Shown: positions 52,605 to 62,233, counted from the stretch's first letter. The stretch: 64,000 nucleotides of DNA from Cryomorpha sp963748925 (GCA_963748925.1 CAVVKG010000009.1:248001-312000); one strand, 5' to 3'. The notes: generated from the letters alone by a model not told the origin. Numbers and translations are program-made.

Positions 52605-55501
52605 ATGGATAGAAATTTACAACACAACTTACCATCCACTTCACTTCGCTTTATACTGTTTATATTAATTGGAATGGCCTTTATTGAGGGCAGTGCCCAA
52701 ACTGTAATTGAAAATGGAAAGCTACGTTTTGGAAATGGCAATGAAAACTCGGTGAATGCCACCGGAAATCTTCAACAACCGTTTTACTACAGCAATCAAC
52801 ACAACAGCTGGAGGCGACTTACTTTTTCAAATATTTCACTCAATGAAACCATTGCTTTTGGTGGTAATGGTGAAAGTGAATGGAATACACAAGGTACACG
52901 ATTATCAGACCATCCATTGACCAATCAAATAGTAAACACTTCCGGTTTTGAATATAATGTTGGTTCATCTGGCTCAGGTAATGGACAGATTATTTCTACC
53001 GGTACTCTTTCGGCCGAAGGAAGAATACTCGAAATTGAAAACACCTATACCATTGAAAATTCCTTTTTTATAACGATTAAAACTAAAATCACCAATCTTG
53101 GATCGGCAGATGTCCAAAACTTGCGTTATTGGATAGGCACACGTGATGATTATGTGGGCGGTATTGATGAACCGATAAAAGAAAGAGGAAATATAGCAGG
53201 AGGGAATTTTGCTTTAATATCGAATGAATTTGATCAGGCCAAGGCTATCCGAATCAGGACAGCCGAAGAAGGGGTGCTGTTCTTTTCGGCTTCTAACCGA
53301 GCCAATACAGTAGTTAACAATTGCTGCTCGTGGGACAACGTGCTCTACCAAAATCCTTCTTCTGCTCCAATATCTGTAATAAGCGATGGAAGTTATGGCA
53401 TGTTTTTACGATTGAATGATTTAGCTCCCGCAGAGAGTGATGAATTTATCTGGTATTATGGAGCGGCTAGTCTTTCTGATTTGGACTCCATCATAAATGA
53501 AATTTCGGAAGCAGCAGGAACACTTGCAAATGTTGCTTGTAACAGCGCTGTTTATAACGCACAATCTACTATAGAAGGAACGGGGTATTTAATGACCGTT
53601 CCGGATGGCTCAGTTTCACCAACTGCTGCTCAAATTAAATCTGGAGCGCCTTACGACGGAGTTACTCCCTTGAGTGCCATTTCTCAGGCTATGGATGCTG
53701 ATGTGGAATATGAATTCAATATTTCTAATCTCACTTCAGCTACAACCTATCAAACTTACTTTGTACTTGAAGATACAAATAGCATCTTTATTGATGTATC
53801 TAAGCGCTGACATTACTACGGCCGGAAATCCTGAAATAGCTTTTACATCCAATTGATGCCAGCTGCACGAATATGAATGATGGCGGTTTAGTGGCAACAG
53901 CAACAAATGGAGCAGAGCCCTATTCATTTCAATGGACAAACGGACCGGGAGGTGCTAGCTACGGTGAATTGACTTCCGGAGATTATGAAGTGACTGCAAC
54001 CGATGCAAACAATTGCCAGGCTACAGCTAGCGGTACGGTTGGAATTAATGACCTTGTGAACCCTGAAGCCATAGCAAAGAATATTGTGGTTTATCTTGAT
54101 GATTCTGGTGAGGCTTCAATTTCTGGCGAAATGGTCGATGATGGATCGTATGATAATTGTGAATTGGTCTCAAAATCGGTTTCAGTTTCATTGGTAGATT
54201 GCATTCATGCAAATGCGCCGGTAGACGTAATTCTCACTGTAGCAGATGCCTCAGGAAATACGGCTACTGCAAATGCAAGTGTTTTCGTGGTTGATACCAT
54301 TAAGCCAAGTTTATCACTGGAAAGTATAGACCTCGAATTGAACGATGAAGGCGTCGCCTACCTCTCGCCAAACATGCTGGCGCCCTATGTGAGCGATAAT
54401 TGTGAGGTAGCGCAAATATCAATACAAACTCAGGTGTTCTCCTGTGAAAGTTTGCAGGAAGGCACAACTACTCAGGTTCTGATTTTTGATAATTATGGAA
54501 ACAGTATTTTTCAAACACTACAGGTAAATTTTGTTGATACTTCTGATCCGGAGGTTGAAGTAAGAGATGTGGAAATAGAACTTAATCACGATGGTTTTGC
54601 AATGTTAACCCCGGAAATGCTTGATATAAAAGAAAAAGATAATTGCGGAATTGCAACCCGTGTTTTGAGTAAAACGCAATTTAGTTGTGAAGACTTGGGT
54701 AGTTCTGTTGTGGATATTACCGTGAGTGATTTTGCGGGAAATACTAGCAGTGCAAGTTTTAATGTGACCGTTTTGGATAAAATGGCACCACAAATAATTC
54801 AGCCTGAGCCGATAGAAATGTGTGAAGGAATTCTTGAAGAGGTATCTATAATGGTATCTGATAATTGCTCTGCCCAGCTTGAACAAATCGATGGTCCGGT
54901 CTCTGGATATTTCATTACTCAAGGAAATTATGAACTTACTTATCTGGCTACCGATGCCTCCGGAAATGAAGCGAGTGTTTCTGTTGAGATTGTTGTATAT
55001 GCTAACCCACTCATTGACCTAGGAGAGAATTTTCAAGTAGATGGAGCAGCCACAATAACACTTGTAGGAGGCAATGATGCCAACGCAACTTATGTGTGGA
55101 GCACCGGCGAGACTACCAGTGAAATTACAGTTGATGTTACAGAGTCGGTATCAATATGGGTTCAGGTCTATTCAGAAATGGGTTGTATGGAAGAAGATGA
55201 AATTTTTATCGAAATGCTCAATCCGCTGGGTGTTGATGTACTCGATAAGGGAGGCATCCAGGTGTACCCTAACCCGTCAAGCGGGTACTTGAATATTGTA
55301 CCTGCCGGAATTGATAATTTGAATGGCGCCGTGGTTCGGATATTTGACATGAACGGAAAGACAGTCTATGAACAAAAATCAGCCACTTTCGTCGACGGCC
55401 AACCCGCGGCACTCAATATTTCAAACCTTTCAAAAGGAGTATATATTTTAAGTCTGCAGACTGATAATTTCAGCGCGACTCAAAGAATTATGAAACAGTA
55501 A
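52605..55501 (+). pseudogene. T9SS cargo gene split by two +1 frameshifts (HYR-type domains, type A sorting signal)
   Basis: The first piece (52605-53810, 401 codons) has a signal peptide (MAFIEGSAQT) and a beta-rich domain. Removing one extra A at 53802 continues as SADITTAGNPEIAFTS in the next frame; removing one extra A at 53851 then continues as IDASCTNMNDGGLVATATNG into the third frame. That second junction is a SprB/PKD-like repeat (ending ATDANNCQATAS), so the joins make sense. The rest (to 55501) has four HYR-like domains (VDTIKPSLSLESIDLELNDE, TVSDFAGNTSS) and a type A T9SS domain (YPNPSSGYLNIVP, ending ATQRIMKQ). The intended product is about 960 residues, a secreted surface protein. 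Either recent decay or assembly error. Confidence 0.85.
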
Positions 55502-55524
55502 AAGTAAGCATCCAAAGTAGGGAC

Positions 55525-55557
55525 AGCCTCGCGCCATAATTGGTGCGGGGCTTTTTT
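55525..55557 (+). terminator. Terminator after the split T9SS gene
   Basis: AGCCTCGCGCC, loop ATAATT, GGTGCGGGGCT: an 11-bp stem with two wobble pairs followed by six T, 24 bp after the stop codon. Confidence 0.88.
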
Positions 55558-55725
55558 GTGGGAGCAGAAACAGTTATAAACTTTCTATGGGGACTACATT
55601 TTGGTACAATGCAGGTAAGGTTAAGCTCAGGCCGAAATAGGAGTATATATTACTATTGAGGATGTTTTGAAACGTTTTGATAAATGGAAATAAAAGCCCG
55701 TTAATTATATTTCCATTTCTTGCAA

Positions 55726-55842
55726 TCGCTCTAGCTCGCATCTTGCGAGCGTGGCTTTATCTGGCGTCTCGCCAGGCTTGATTTCCGGAGTATAGTCGAG
55801 CGATTTAAATAAAGGATATTCACAGAAATCCGGCGAGACGCC
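55726..55842. repeat. REP-like palindrome cluster
   Basis: Two compact hairpins, GCTCGCA-TCT-TGCGAGC (55734-55750) and CTGGCG-TCT-CGCCAG (55761-55775), then at 55832-55842 the sequence GGCGAGACGCC, the exact reverse complement of GGCGTCTCGCC at 55763-55773. Both hairpins share a TCT loop. The layout, paired short hairpins plus an inverted partner, matches non-autonomous REP or REPIN-type elements. Confidence 0.75.
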
Positions 55843-56114
55843 AAACAAAACGTTCCTCGCCCCAACCTTAGGTTTTTACGGGCACGGCAAAATGCCACCC
55901 CAAGGTGCGTGGTAAATTGAGCGACTGCCGTGTCTGCACACCCTTATCCGTCCATCTGCTCCTAGAGGTCGGGAGAAGAGAATATTTAAAGAGAAATGGG
56001 CTTCGTAACAGATTTGAAATCTTTAAACTATTTAGTTTTCGACATCCAAAGTATTGTAGGTCTAGGTCAAAAAGTTCAAGATCAAGGCTTGTGAAGATTT
56101 GAAAATCAAGGAGC

Positions 56115-56151
56115 CCTGACGTTTCAGTCAGGATGCCGACCAACGCGTCGG
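56115..56151. repeat. Second REP-like hairpin pair
   Basis: CCTGAC-GTTTCA-GTCAGG (56115-56132) followed at once by CCGAC-CAACGC-GTCGG (56136-56151). Both have a 6-nt loop. It differs in sequence from the cluster at 55726 and from the ends of the IS200-like element. Confidence 0.65.
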
Positions 56152-56224
56152 TCATTGACAATTGTAAATGACTGTTTTCCAATCGAGCGTAATGCAGATA
56201 TTGGGCTTTATGGCCAGAGATACC

Positions 56225-57574
56225 CTAATTCCGAAAGGTCAAAACCACTTCCGTTCCAACTCCTTCTTCGCTATTCAGCTGAATTTTTCCTTCGTGAAGG
56301 GTCATGATTTGTTTGCAAAGGCTGAGGCCAATTCCGCTTCCGGTTTTCTTGGTGCTGAAGAAGGGTATAAAAATGCTGTCGGCTATTTCTGCGGGAATAC
56401 CTTTTCCGTTGTCTATGATACTTATTTGCTCAATGCCCTTGTGATTTAGCCCGGCAGAAACTGTGACTTTTGGATGGGCTACATCTTCAGTGGCATCTAT
56501 GGCATTTAGAATAACGTTGATGAGCACCTGTTCTATGAGGTACGAATCAATTTCGAATGTTAGCTTCTGATCGGTTAATTCGAAATTGAGTTCTACAGAC
56601 TTTTCTTCTAACGATGGTTTTAGCAAAGCATGAATGCTGCTAAAGAGACTGGATGCTTCGATGCGCTCTTTATTTACGTGCGTTACCTTGTTCAGTGTTC
56701 TGTAAGTTTTGGCAAATTTCATCAAGCCTTCACTTCGCTTTTTGATGCTACTCAAACCGGCATTTACATCTTCCAGCTCTAACTTTTCAGAGGTTGGATT
56801 ATCCATACTGTTCTGAATATTTAGTTGAAGGGTTTCAGCAAGTGATGAAATCGGCGCAATGCTATTCATAATCTCGTGGGTCATTACGCTTAGCAGTTTT
56901 TTCCAGGCCTCGCTCTCATTTCGGTTTAGCGTATCTTCAATGTTTTGAATTACGATAAGTTTAAAGGAGTTGGCTTCCATCTCAAAAACGGTATCAGTAA
57001 TCAGCACTTTTAGCTTTTCCCGATTCATTTCCAGTGTTGCGGAAGTCGTGTTGGAATGGTAAGTTTCAAAAAGCTCGTCGTATATTTTCGGACTTCTTTT
57101 CTCCACGAAGCTCACGTTTTTAAAAGCCGGAAAATTCAGCATTTTAAGTACGGAATCATTTGCCCAAAGCACCTTGCCGGTTTCCACATTGTAGGCGAAA
57201 ATTCCAACATCTACCATCTCCAAAATCTTTTGAAGGTATAGAAGTTGAGCCTGCCTTTCCTGGTCAATTGTTTTTATCGTTTTGTTCACGAGATTAAAAC
57301 CGCTATGCAATTTGCGGATGTCGGCGGCGCCATGCTCTTCTGAAAACCACCTTGAAAAATCGCGGTATTTCACCGACTCAAAAAAGTCATCGATCTCAGT
57401 ATAGCGTTTCACCTGGAAGCGGTACAAATTGTAAACGGAAATCAACGAAAAAATCGAACCACCCACAATCGCATAAGTATTATCAAGGCTTACGCCAAAA
57501 GCCAGAACCAACAGGGAAATGAGCACTGCCAAAACCCGAAGAAAAATAGAAAACCGGTAGCTTTTAGAGTTCAT
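56225..57574 (-). CDS. NtrB/NtrY-type sensor histidine kinase
   Basis: 449 residues from ATG 57574. Two membrane helices (about 10-50; FLRVLAVLISLLVLAFG), a PAS-like domain (about 115-215; VDVGIFAYNVETGKVLWAND), then HisKA (SVMTHEIMNSIAPISSLAET) and HATPase_c (NVILNAIDAT, IIDNGKGIP, GSGIGLSLCKQIM). The start codon overlaps the last codons and stop of the regulator gene by 11 bp, so the pair is translationally coupled. The kinase should phosphorylate that regulator. It probably senses a membrane or envelope signal. Confidence 0.92.
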   Translation of the reverse strand: MNSKSYRFSIFLRVLAVLISLLVLAFGVSLDNTYAIVGGSIFSLISVYNLYRFQVKRYTEIDDFFESVKYRDFSRWFSEEHGAADIRKLHSGFNLVNKTIKTIDQERQAQLLYLQKILEMVDVGIFAYNVETGKVLWANDSVLKMLNFPAFKNVSFVEKRSPKIYDELFETYHSNTTSATLEMNREKLKVLITDTVFEMEANSFKLIVIQNIEDTLNRNESEAWKKLLSVMTHEIMNSIAPISSLAETLQLNIQNSMDNPTSEKLELEDVNAGLSSIKKRSEGLMKFAKTYRTLNKVTHVNKERIEASSLFSSIHALLKPSLEEKSVELNFELTDQKLTFEIDSYLIEQVLINVILNAIDATEDVAHPKVTVSAGLNHKGIEQISIIDNGKGIPAEIADSIFIPFFSTKKTGSGIGLSLCKQIMTLHEGKIQLNSEEGVGTEVVLTFRN

Positions 57575-58901
57575 ATTTATTGAGTCGGCGGTAAAGTGCG
57601 GCACGTGTAATGCCTAATTCTTTGGCAGATTTCGTGATATTCCCGTTGTTCTTTTCGATTACTGCGTAAATGGTTTTTCGTTCAATGGCATCGAGATTTG
57701 TTTCCTTTTGGACATCGGCTTTCATCGGTTTTTCAATTGCCGAAAAAGTCAAATCATCAGCCTCCAAAGAAGATTTTTCAGCCATAATCACGGCCCGTTC
57801 CAGAACGTATTGCAGTTCGCGGACATTTCCCGGAAACGGATGACTTTTTAGTTTCTTCAAAAATTCAGGTGACATTGACAGGCCTTCCTTACCGTATTTC
57901 TGACTGTAAAAATCAACGAAATAATTTCCGAGAAGATTGATGTCGCCTTCCCTGTCGCGCAAAGCCGGAATTGTAAAATCGATGGTATTAATCCGATAGA
58001 TTAAATCCTTTCGAAATGTGTTTTCATCTGCCAGATCGGAAATAGACAAGTTGGTGGCGCAGATCAAGCGGATATCTATCGGGATCGCCTCATTCGAGCC
58101 AAGGGGAGTGACCTGTCGGTTTTGCAAAACCGTGAGCAGGCGCGCCTGCTGGCGAAGAGGGATATTGCCAATTTCATCTAGAAAAAGGGTACCGCCATGC
58201 GCCGATTCGAATCTTCCTTTTCGATCAGTTCGCGCGTCGGTAAAAGCCCCTTTCTTGTATCCGAAAAGTTCGCTTTCGAAAAGCGTTTCGGTGAGCGCGC
58301 CGACATCTACTTTTATAAATGGTTTGTTTTTGCGTAGCGAATTATCGTGAATGGCCCGGGCAATAAGATCTTTTCCTGTTCCATTTTCACCCAGAATTAA
58401 AATGTTGGCATCTGTAGGAGCTACTTTTTTGAGCTTTACAAACACGTTTTCCATTGCAGGGCTTTCGCCGATAATCGGCGTGTCAGAAGTTAAATTAACC
58501 TCGGGTTGTTTTTTCTTTTTCTCAACAAGCGCCTGCACTGCATTTAAGATTTTTTCGTTTTGCCAGGGTTTAATGATAAAGTCAGAGGCACCTTCTTTCA
58601 GTGAGCGAATGGCCAGGTCGATATCGCCGTAAGCAGTAATTAAAATCACATCGATTTCGGGGTTAATCTCCTTGATTTTGTTGAGCCAAAAAATACCTTC
58701 GTTGCCGGTATTTACGAGGCTGTTAAAATTCATATCGAGAATCACCAAATCGAAAGCAGTAGCCTCCATCAGGTTTTGAATCCGATTGGGGTTTTTGCTT
58801 ATGACAACTTCTTTTACTTTCGACTTTAGCAATAACCGCAATGCGGTTAAAACATCTTCATCGTCGTCGATGATTAATATTTTGGCGTTTTTGAGTTGCA
58901 T
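57564..58901 (-). CDS. NtrC-family sigma-54-dependent response regulator
   Basis: 445 residues. Receiver domain (about 6-120; LIIDDDEDVLTAL, phospho-acceptor D56 in VILDMNF), AAA+ sigma-54 activator domain (about 145-375; Walker A GENGTGKDLIARA, Walker B GGTLFLDEIGNIP) and a Fis-type HTH (NGNITKSAKELGITRAALYR). The sigma-54 contact loop reads GAFTDA instead of the textbook GAFTGA; the Asp variant occurs in related Bacteroidota regulators and still counts as an activator. Divergent from an ABC efflux operon, its probable target, now separated from it by an IS200-like element. Acts with the kinase gene directly downstream. Confidence 0.93.
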   Translation of the reverse strand: MQLKNAKILIIDDDEDVLTALRLLLKSKVKEVVISKNPNRIQNLMEATAFDLVILDMNFNSLVNTGNEGIFWLNKIKEINPEIDVILITAYGDIDLAIRSLKEGASDFIIKPWQNEKILNAVQALVEKKKKQPEVNLTSDTPIIGESPAMENVFVKLKKVAPTDANILILGENGTGKDLIARAIHDNSLRKNKPFIKVDVGALTETLFESELFGYKKGAFTDARTDRKGRFESAHGGTLFLDEIGNIPLRQQARLLTVLQNRQVTPLGSNEAIPIDIRLICATNLSISDLADENTFRKDLIYRINTIDFTIPALRDREGDINLLGNYFVDFYSQKYGKEGLSMSPEFLKKLKSHPFPGNVRELQYVLERAVIMAEKSSLEADDLTFSAIEKPMKADVQKETNLDAIERKTIYAVIEKNNGNITKSAKELGITRAALYRRLNKYEL

Positions 58902-59080
58902 ATGCGCAGTATTGGTTGCAATATATGAAAGTGTGGCAATTAACTGTTTGGACTGTTGAAATCATCAATCTTCCTCAGACTAAGGCTGTATAGAATTGCT
59001 ATTCCTAGTGGTAATCGTAAGGATTCGAAATATGGGTATTTGCTTTTAAAGATTTGTCATGCATAGTAGTTTAACTTAAT

Positions 59081-59810
59081 AGTGCCAGAGGCACGTCGGT
59101 TATTTTAGCCACGGGTTTTAACCCGTGGCTAATTTTGAATCGTATTTTGCAAGTGCCAGCGGCACGACCGTTTTTACGAACCACTTCAATGTGTGAAAAA
59201 TGATTGGGTTAATGCAAAGATTCAAAAAGGTATTTTGGATCATATTCCAAATTATTTTCCTTTAAGATTTGCAGGTATTCATCACGGAATGATTCCTTTT
59301 TATGATGAGCTTCTTGATTTTCAATATATTTATACACCCTATCTAATTCTTTGAATGATAAAGTAAACGCGCCAAAACCAGTTTGCCAGTTAAATTTCGA
59401 TTCAAACAAATTCAGATCATTAAAATCTTTGGAAGACTTCGCTTTGACTTTTTGCATGATTTCAGATGTGGAGTATTTCGGTGGAATGTTGAATAAACAA
59501 TGAACGTGATCTTCAATTCCATTTACGATTAAGCTTTTGCACCCAGCGTCCTTTATTTGTTGCCCTAGTATGGCAAAAGCTGTTGGTCTTATAGAAGCTT
59601 TTAATACTGATTTTCTATGTTTTACGGCAAATACGCCATGTACGAACTGTTGGGAGTAGGTGTTGGCCATGATGTGTTGGTTTAATGTAAAAATGGGGTT
59701 TTTATTTCAATTTGTAAAAACTGTCGTGCCCCCGGCACTTTTGTTGGGTTGTTTGTTTTTAACCCGGGGTTAAAACCCAGGGTTAAAATAACTTTCGTGC
59801 CTCTGGCACT
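59081..59810. mobile_element. IS200-like element with nested inverted repeats
   Basis: A 730-bp unit around the transposase gene. Outer ends: AGTGCCAGAGGCACG (59081-59095) followed after 3 bp by GTTATTTTA, repeated in inverted orientation at 59784-59810 with three mismatches in 27 bp. Inner ends: CAAGTGCC…GGCACGACCGTTTTT (about 59150-59176) and its inverted partner at about 59719-59745. Each holds a GTGCC-NNN-GGCAC hairpin (four in all). On the left a perfect 28-bp palindrome (TTAGCCACGGGTT-TT-AACCCGTGGCTAA, 59105-59132) lies between the two, and a related weaker palindrome lies at 59757-59788 on the right. This is the look of a tyrosine transposase with REP-type ends. Confidence 0.85.
59209..59670 (-). 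CDS. IS200/IS605-family (Y1) transposase
   Basis: 153 residues, the size of TnpA of IS200. HUH motif DHVHCLF (His55, His57) and catalytic tyrosine Y115 in RVYKYIENQEAHH (Y-I-x-N-Q). MQKVKAKSSK and WQTGFGAFTLSF are also typical. Such enzymes cut and join single-stranded DNA at hairpin ends through a 5'-phosphotyrosine. Both catalytic sites look intact and the reading frame is whole, so it may be active. No tnpB is present. The flanking GTGCC-NNN-GGCAC hairpins are the expected substrate. Confidence 0.92.
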   Translation of the reverse strand: MANTYSQQFVHGVFAVKHRKSVLKASIRPTAFAILGQQIKDAGCKSLIVNGIEDHVHCLFNIPPKYSTSEIMQKVKAKSSKDFNDLNLFESKFNWQTGFGAFTLSFKELDRVYKYIENQEAHHKKESFRDEYLQILKENNLEYDPKYLFESLH

Positions 59811-60038
59811 GCAAAACATTCCATTTCTTCTATCCGAATTCACCCAACTGTCCACCCTACAAATCTACAAATTTCACCTCCGCCAAAATCCACACAAATC
59901 GTTCTGTATCACCACCGAACAGGAAGTGTATTAAAACCGAACACTTTTAAATTTCCTTAAAAGCGTAATGTGCTGATAAACAGTTGCAAATGTTTCTGGC
60001 ACTATTATCACATAGGATTAAGTGAAAATAGAAATGTA

Positions 60039-61292
60039 ATGGACATCCCAATTGAAAAGAAACGATTTAGTACCAGGAAAATACTGCTCTATGCAGGTTT
60101 ACTTTTGCTCTTGTGCTTTATTGTTTTTGTGATTGCTTCTGCCAGCGGTGTGTCGAAGTTGAATGTAGAGAAAGAGCGGATTAGCATCAGCACAGTGAGC
60201 GATGGCATTTTTCAGGAAAACATTCCTGTGAATGGAATTGTGCTTCCCATTACAACCATCTATCTCGATGCACTTGAAGGTGGACGTGTAGAAGAAAAGT
60301 ATGTAGAAGACGGTGAGGTCCTGGAGATAGGAGATCCCATTTTAAGATTATCAAATACCGATTTGGAGTTGAGCCTGGTAAATCAGGAAACGCAGGTTTA
60401 TAACCTGCTTACCCAAATGCAAATTTCGCAAAACGCCGCCCGTCAAAACACGATAAATAAGCTTAACCAATATACCGATGTGGAGAGTAGCCTGATTGAG
60501 TCTAAGCGGGTGTACGAGCTCAATAAGGAACTCCACGAAAAAGGTGCAATAGGGCGACAAGATTTCATTAAAGCCGAGAATGATTACAACTATCAAAAAG
60601 AGCGAATGAAGCTCGCCGGAGAGATTTTGAAACAGGATTCGATTGCTGTACAACAAGAGAACGAGCAGGTGAAAAGCAGCTATGCACGCACCCAAAGCGC
60701 GCTGGATTTGATGCGTCGAAAAGTGGCTGACCTTGTAGTGAAATCTCCAATTGCAGGTCAGCTTACATCACTTGACGCGGAAATTGGCCAGTCTAAAAAT
60801 AAGGGTGATCGCCTAGGGCAAATAGATGTTTTAAGCGGATTTAAAGTGCGGGCTGATATTGATGAGCATTATATTTCAAGAATTTACACCGGTCAAACGG
60901 GAAGTTTTACCATGAATGATCAATCGTATTCGCTCATTATAAAAAAGGTTTATACGCAGGTTTCTAGTGGCCGTTTTCAGGTAGATATGCAATTTGCTGA
61001 TTCGGTACCGCAAGGAATTCGACGCGGGCAAACGCTGCAAATCCGATTGGCTTTGAGCGATGAAAAGCAGGCTGTGCTGATTCCTAAAGGTGGATTCTTT
61101 CAGCAAACCGGTGGAAACTGGATTTTTAAAATTAGCGAAGATGGGAATACGGCTTACAAAACGGATATTTCACTAGGAAGCCAAAACACAGAATACTATG
61201 AAGTGCTGAATGGACTGAACCCGGGTGATAAGGTGATAACAAGCAGTTATGATAATTATGGTGATGTCAAAGAATTGGTATTAAAAGAATGA
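60039..61292 (+). CDS. Efflux periplasmic adaptor (HlyD/MacA-type membrane fusion protein)
   Basis: 417 residues from ATG 60039; an upstream GTG would add 23 unlikely residues. One N-terminal membrane helix (about 16-38; LLYAGLLLLLCFIVFVIASA), a first half-lipoyl segment (LDALEGGRVEEKYVEDGEVL), a long alpha-helical hairpin (about 120-230), the second lipoyl half (LVVKSPIAGQLTSLDAEIGQ), a barrel domain and a membrane-proximal domain ending VLKE. These adaptors join an inner-membrane pump to an outer-membrane exit duct. It heads a MacAB-like set with the ATPase and permease downstream, though a 248-bp gap separates them. Confidence 0.9.
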   Translation: MDIPIEKKRFSTRKILLYAGLLLLLCFIVFVIASASGVSKLNVEKERISISTVSDGIFQENIPVNGIVLPITTIYLDALEGGRVEEKYVEDGEVLEIGDPILRLSNTDLELSLVNQETQVYNLLTQMQISQNAARQNTINKLNQYTDVESSLIESKRVYELNKELHEKGAIGRQDFIKAENDYNYQKERMKLAGEILKQDSIAVQQENEQVKSSYARTQSALDLMRRKVADLVVKSPIAGQLTSLDAEIGQSKNKGDRLGQIDVLSGFKVRADIDEHYISRIYTGQTGSFTMNDQSYSLIIKKVYTQVSSGRFQVDMQFADSVPQGIRRGQTLQIRLALSDEKQAVLIPKGGFFQQTGGNWIFKISEDGNTAYKTDISLGSQNTEYYEVLNGLNPGDKVITSSYDNYGDVKELVLKE

Positions 61293-61411
61293 TGTTTTTT
61301 AACCGCAAAGACGCGAAGATTAAGGGCAAAGTGCGCAAAAGGGTTTAGGCCAAGAGATCTTAACCGTCAGAGAATTAATTGAGTATTTTAATAAAAATTT
61401 AAGTGGCTGAA

Positions 61412-61516
61412 TTATAGAGTTTGATAGCAAGGCGCACGCACTTTTGAAAATAAGGAATTGACCTTTGTCAATGACTGTTTACAAAACAAGTGCAACGCAG
61501 GTAGCGAATTCTATAA
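61412..61516. repeat. 105-bp imperfect palindrome (MITE-like hairpin)
   Basis: Arms TTATAGAGTTTGATAGC… (from 61412) and …GCGAATTCTATAA (to 61516) are about 50 bp each and close on the perfect inner stem ATTGAC-CTTT-GTCAAT (61457-61472). Roughly 70 percent of arm positions pair, with a few one- or two-base bulges. It lies between the adaptor and ATPase genes and is unlike the hairpins of the IS200-like element. Confidence 0.75.
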
Positions 61517-61540
61517 ACAGACACCAATAAAACAGGAATA

Positions 61541-62230
61541 ATGATAAAAATCAAAGACTTAGAAAAGTACTACGCCACCGAAGATGTGAAGACCATCGCA
61601 TTGAACAAATTATCTTTTGAGGTGAAAGAAGGTGAATTTGTGGCTGTTATGGGACCTTCGGGTTGTGGTAAATCTACTCTGCTAAATATTCTGGGTCTAT
61701 TGGACGATCCGGATGGAGGGAGCTTCCTTTTCAACGGCACCGAAGTAGCCGGCTACAACGAGCGAAAACGCGCCAATTTGCGGAAGCATAATATTGGGTT
61801 TGTGTTTCAGAGCTTTAACTTGATTGATGAGCTCACCGTTTTTGAGAATGTAGAGCTTCCGCTGATTTACACGGGAATAAAAACGGCAGAACGAAAACAA
61901 CGCGTTGAAGAAGTGCTGGAGAAAATGGGGATCATGCACCGGCGAAAGCATTTCCCGCAGCAGCTCTCTGGTGGTCAGCAGCAACGTGTCGCTGTAGCGC
62001 GGGCCGTGGTAAACCATCCCAAACTAATCCTTGCCGATGAGCCCACCGGTAACCTGGACAGCAGCAACGGAAACGAAGTAATGGATTTGCTCACCGAGCT
62101 GAATGCAGCAGGTACCACTATCATCATGGTTACGCACAGCGAGCACGATGCAAAATACAGCCACCGCATTATCAGAATGCTTGACGGACAGAAGGTGACG
62201 GAGAATGTGCTGTCAGAATTTACCCATTAA
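61541..62230 (+). CDS. ABC transporter ATP-binding protein (MacB/LolD type)
   Basis: 229 residues. Walker A MGPSGCGKSTLLNILG, Q-loop in VFQSFNLIDEL, signature LSGGQQQRVAVARA, Walker B LILADEPTGNLDS and the H-loop in MVTHSEHD. The short Q-loop sequence FQSFNLI and GNLDS are typical of the MacB/LolD/FtsE group. It powers the permease encoded 3 bp downstream and, with the adaptor upstream, an efflux or envelope-remodelling complex. Confidence 0.93.
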   Translation: MIKIKDLEKYYATEDVKTIALNKLSFEVKEGEFVAVMGPSGCGKSTLLNILGLLDDPDGGSFLFNGTEVAGYNERKRANLRKHNIGFVFQSFNLIDELTVFENVELPLIYTGIKTAERKQRVEEVLEKMGIMHRRKHFPQQLSGGQQQRVAVARAVVNHPKLILADEPTGNLDSSNGNEVMDLLTELNAAGTTIIMVTHSEHDAKYSHRIIRMLDGQKVTENVLSEFTH

Positions 62231-62233
62231 AAA

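Larger units (their letters stand above)
55558..56224. other. Non-coding stretch with palindromic elements
   Basis: No gene is supported. It contains two clusters of short palindromes (55726-55842 and 56115-56151, listed separately). Open frames of about 65-105 codons on both strands run through the palindromes and lack any domain. Confidence 0.6.

Noticed and set aside
59990..60020. Sigma-54 promoter before the adaptor gene (CTGGCACTATTATCACAT)
   Set aside because: The -24 half fits but the -12 half reads AC and not GC, so it is not a functional match. The presence of the IS200-like element upstream also makes a displaced promoter possible.
61300..61345. CGCAAAGACGCGAAG-type short repeat just before the palindrome
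   Set aside because: This type of sequence is scattered in many Bacteroidota genomes and here occurs once, so nothing can be concluded from this window.
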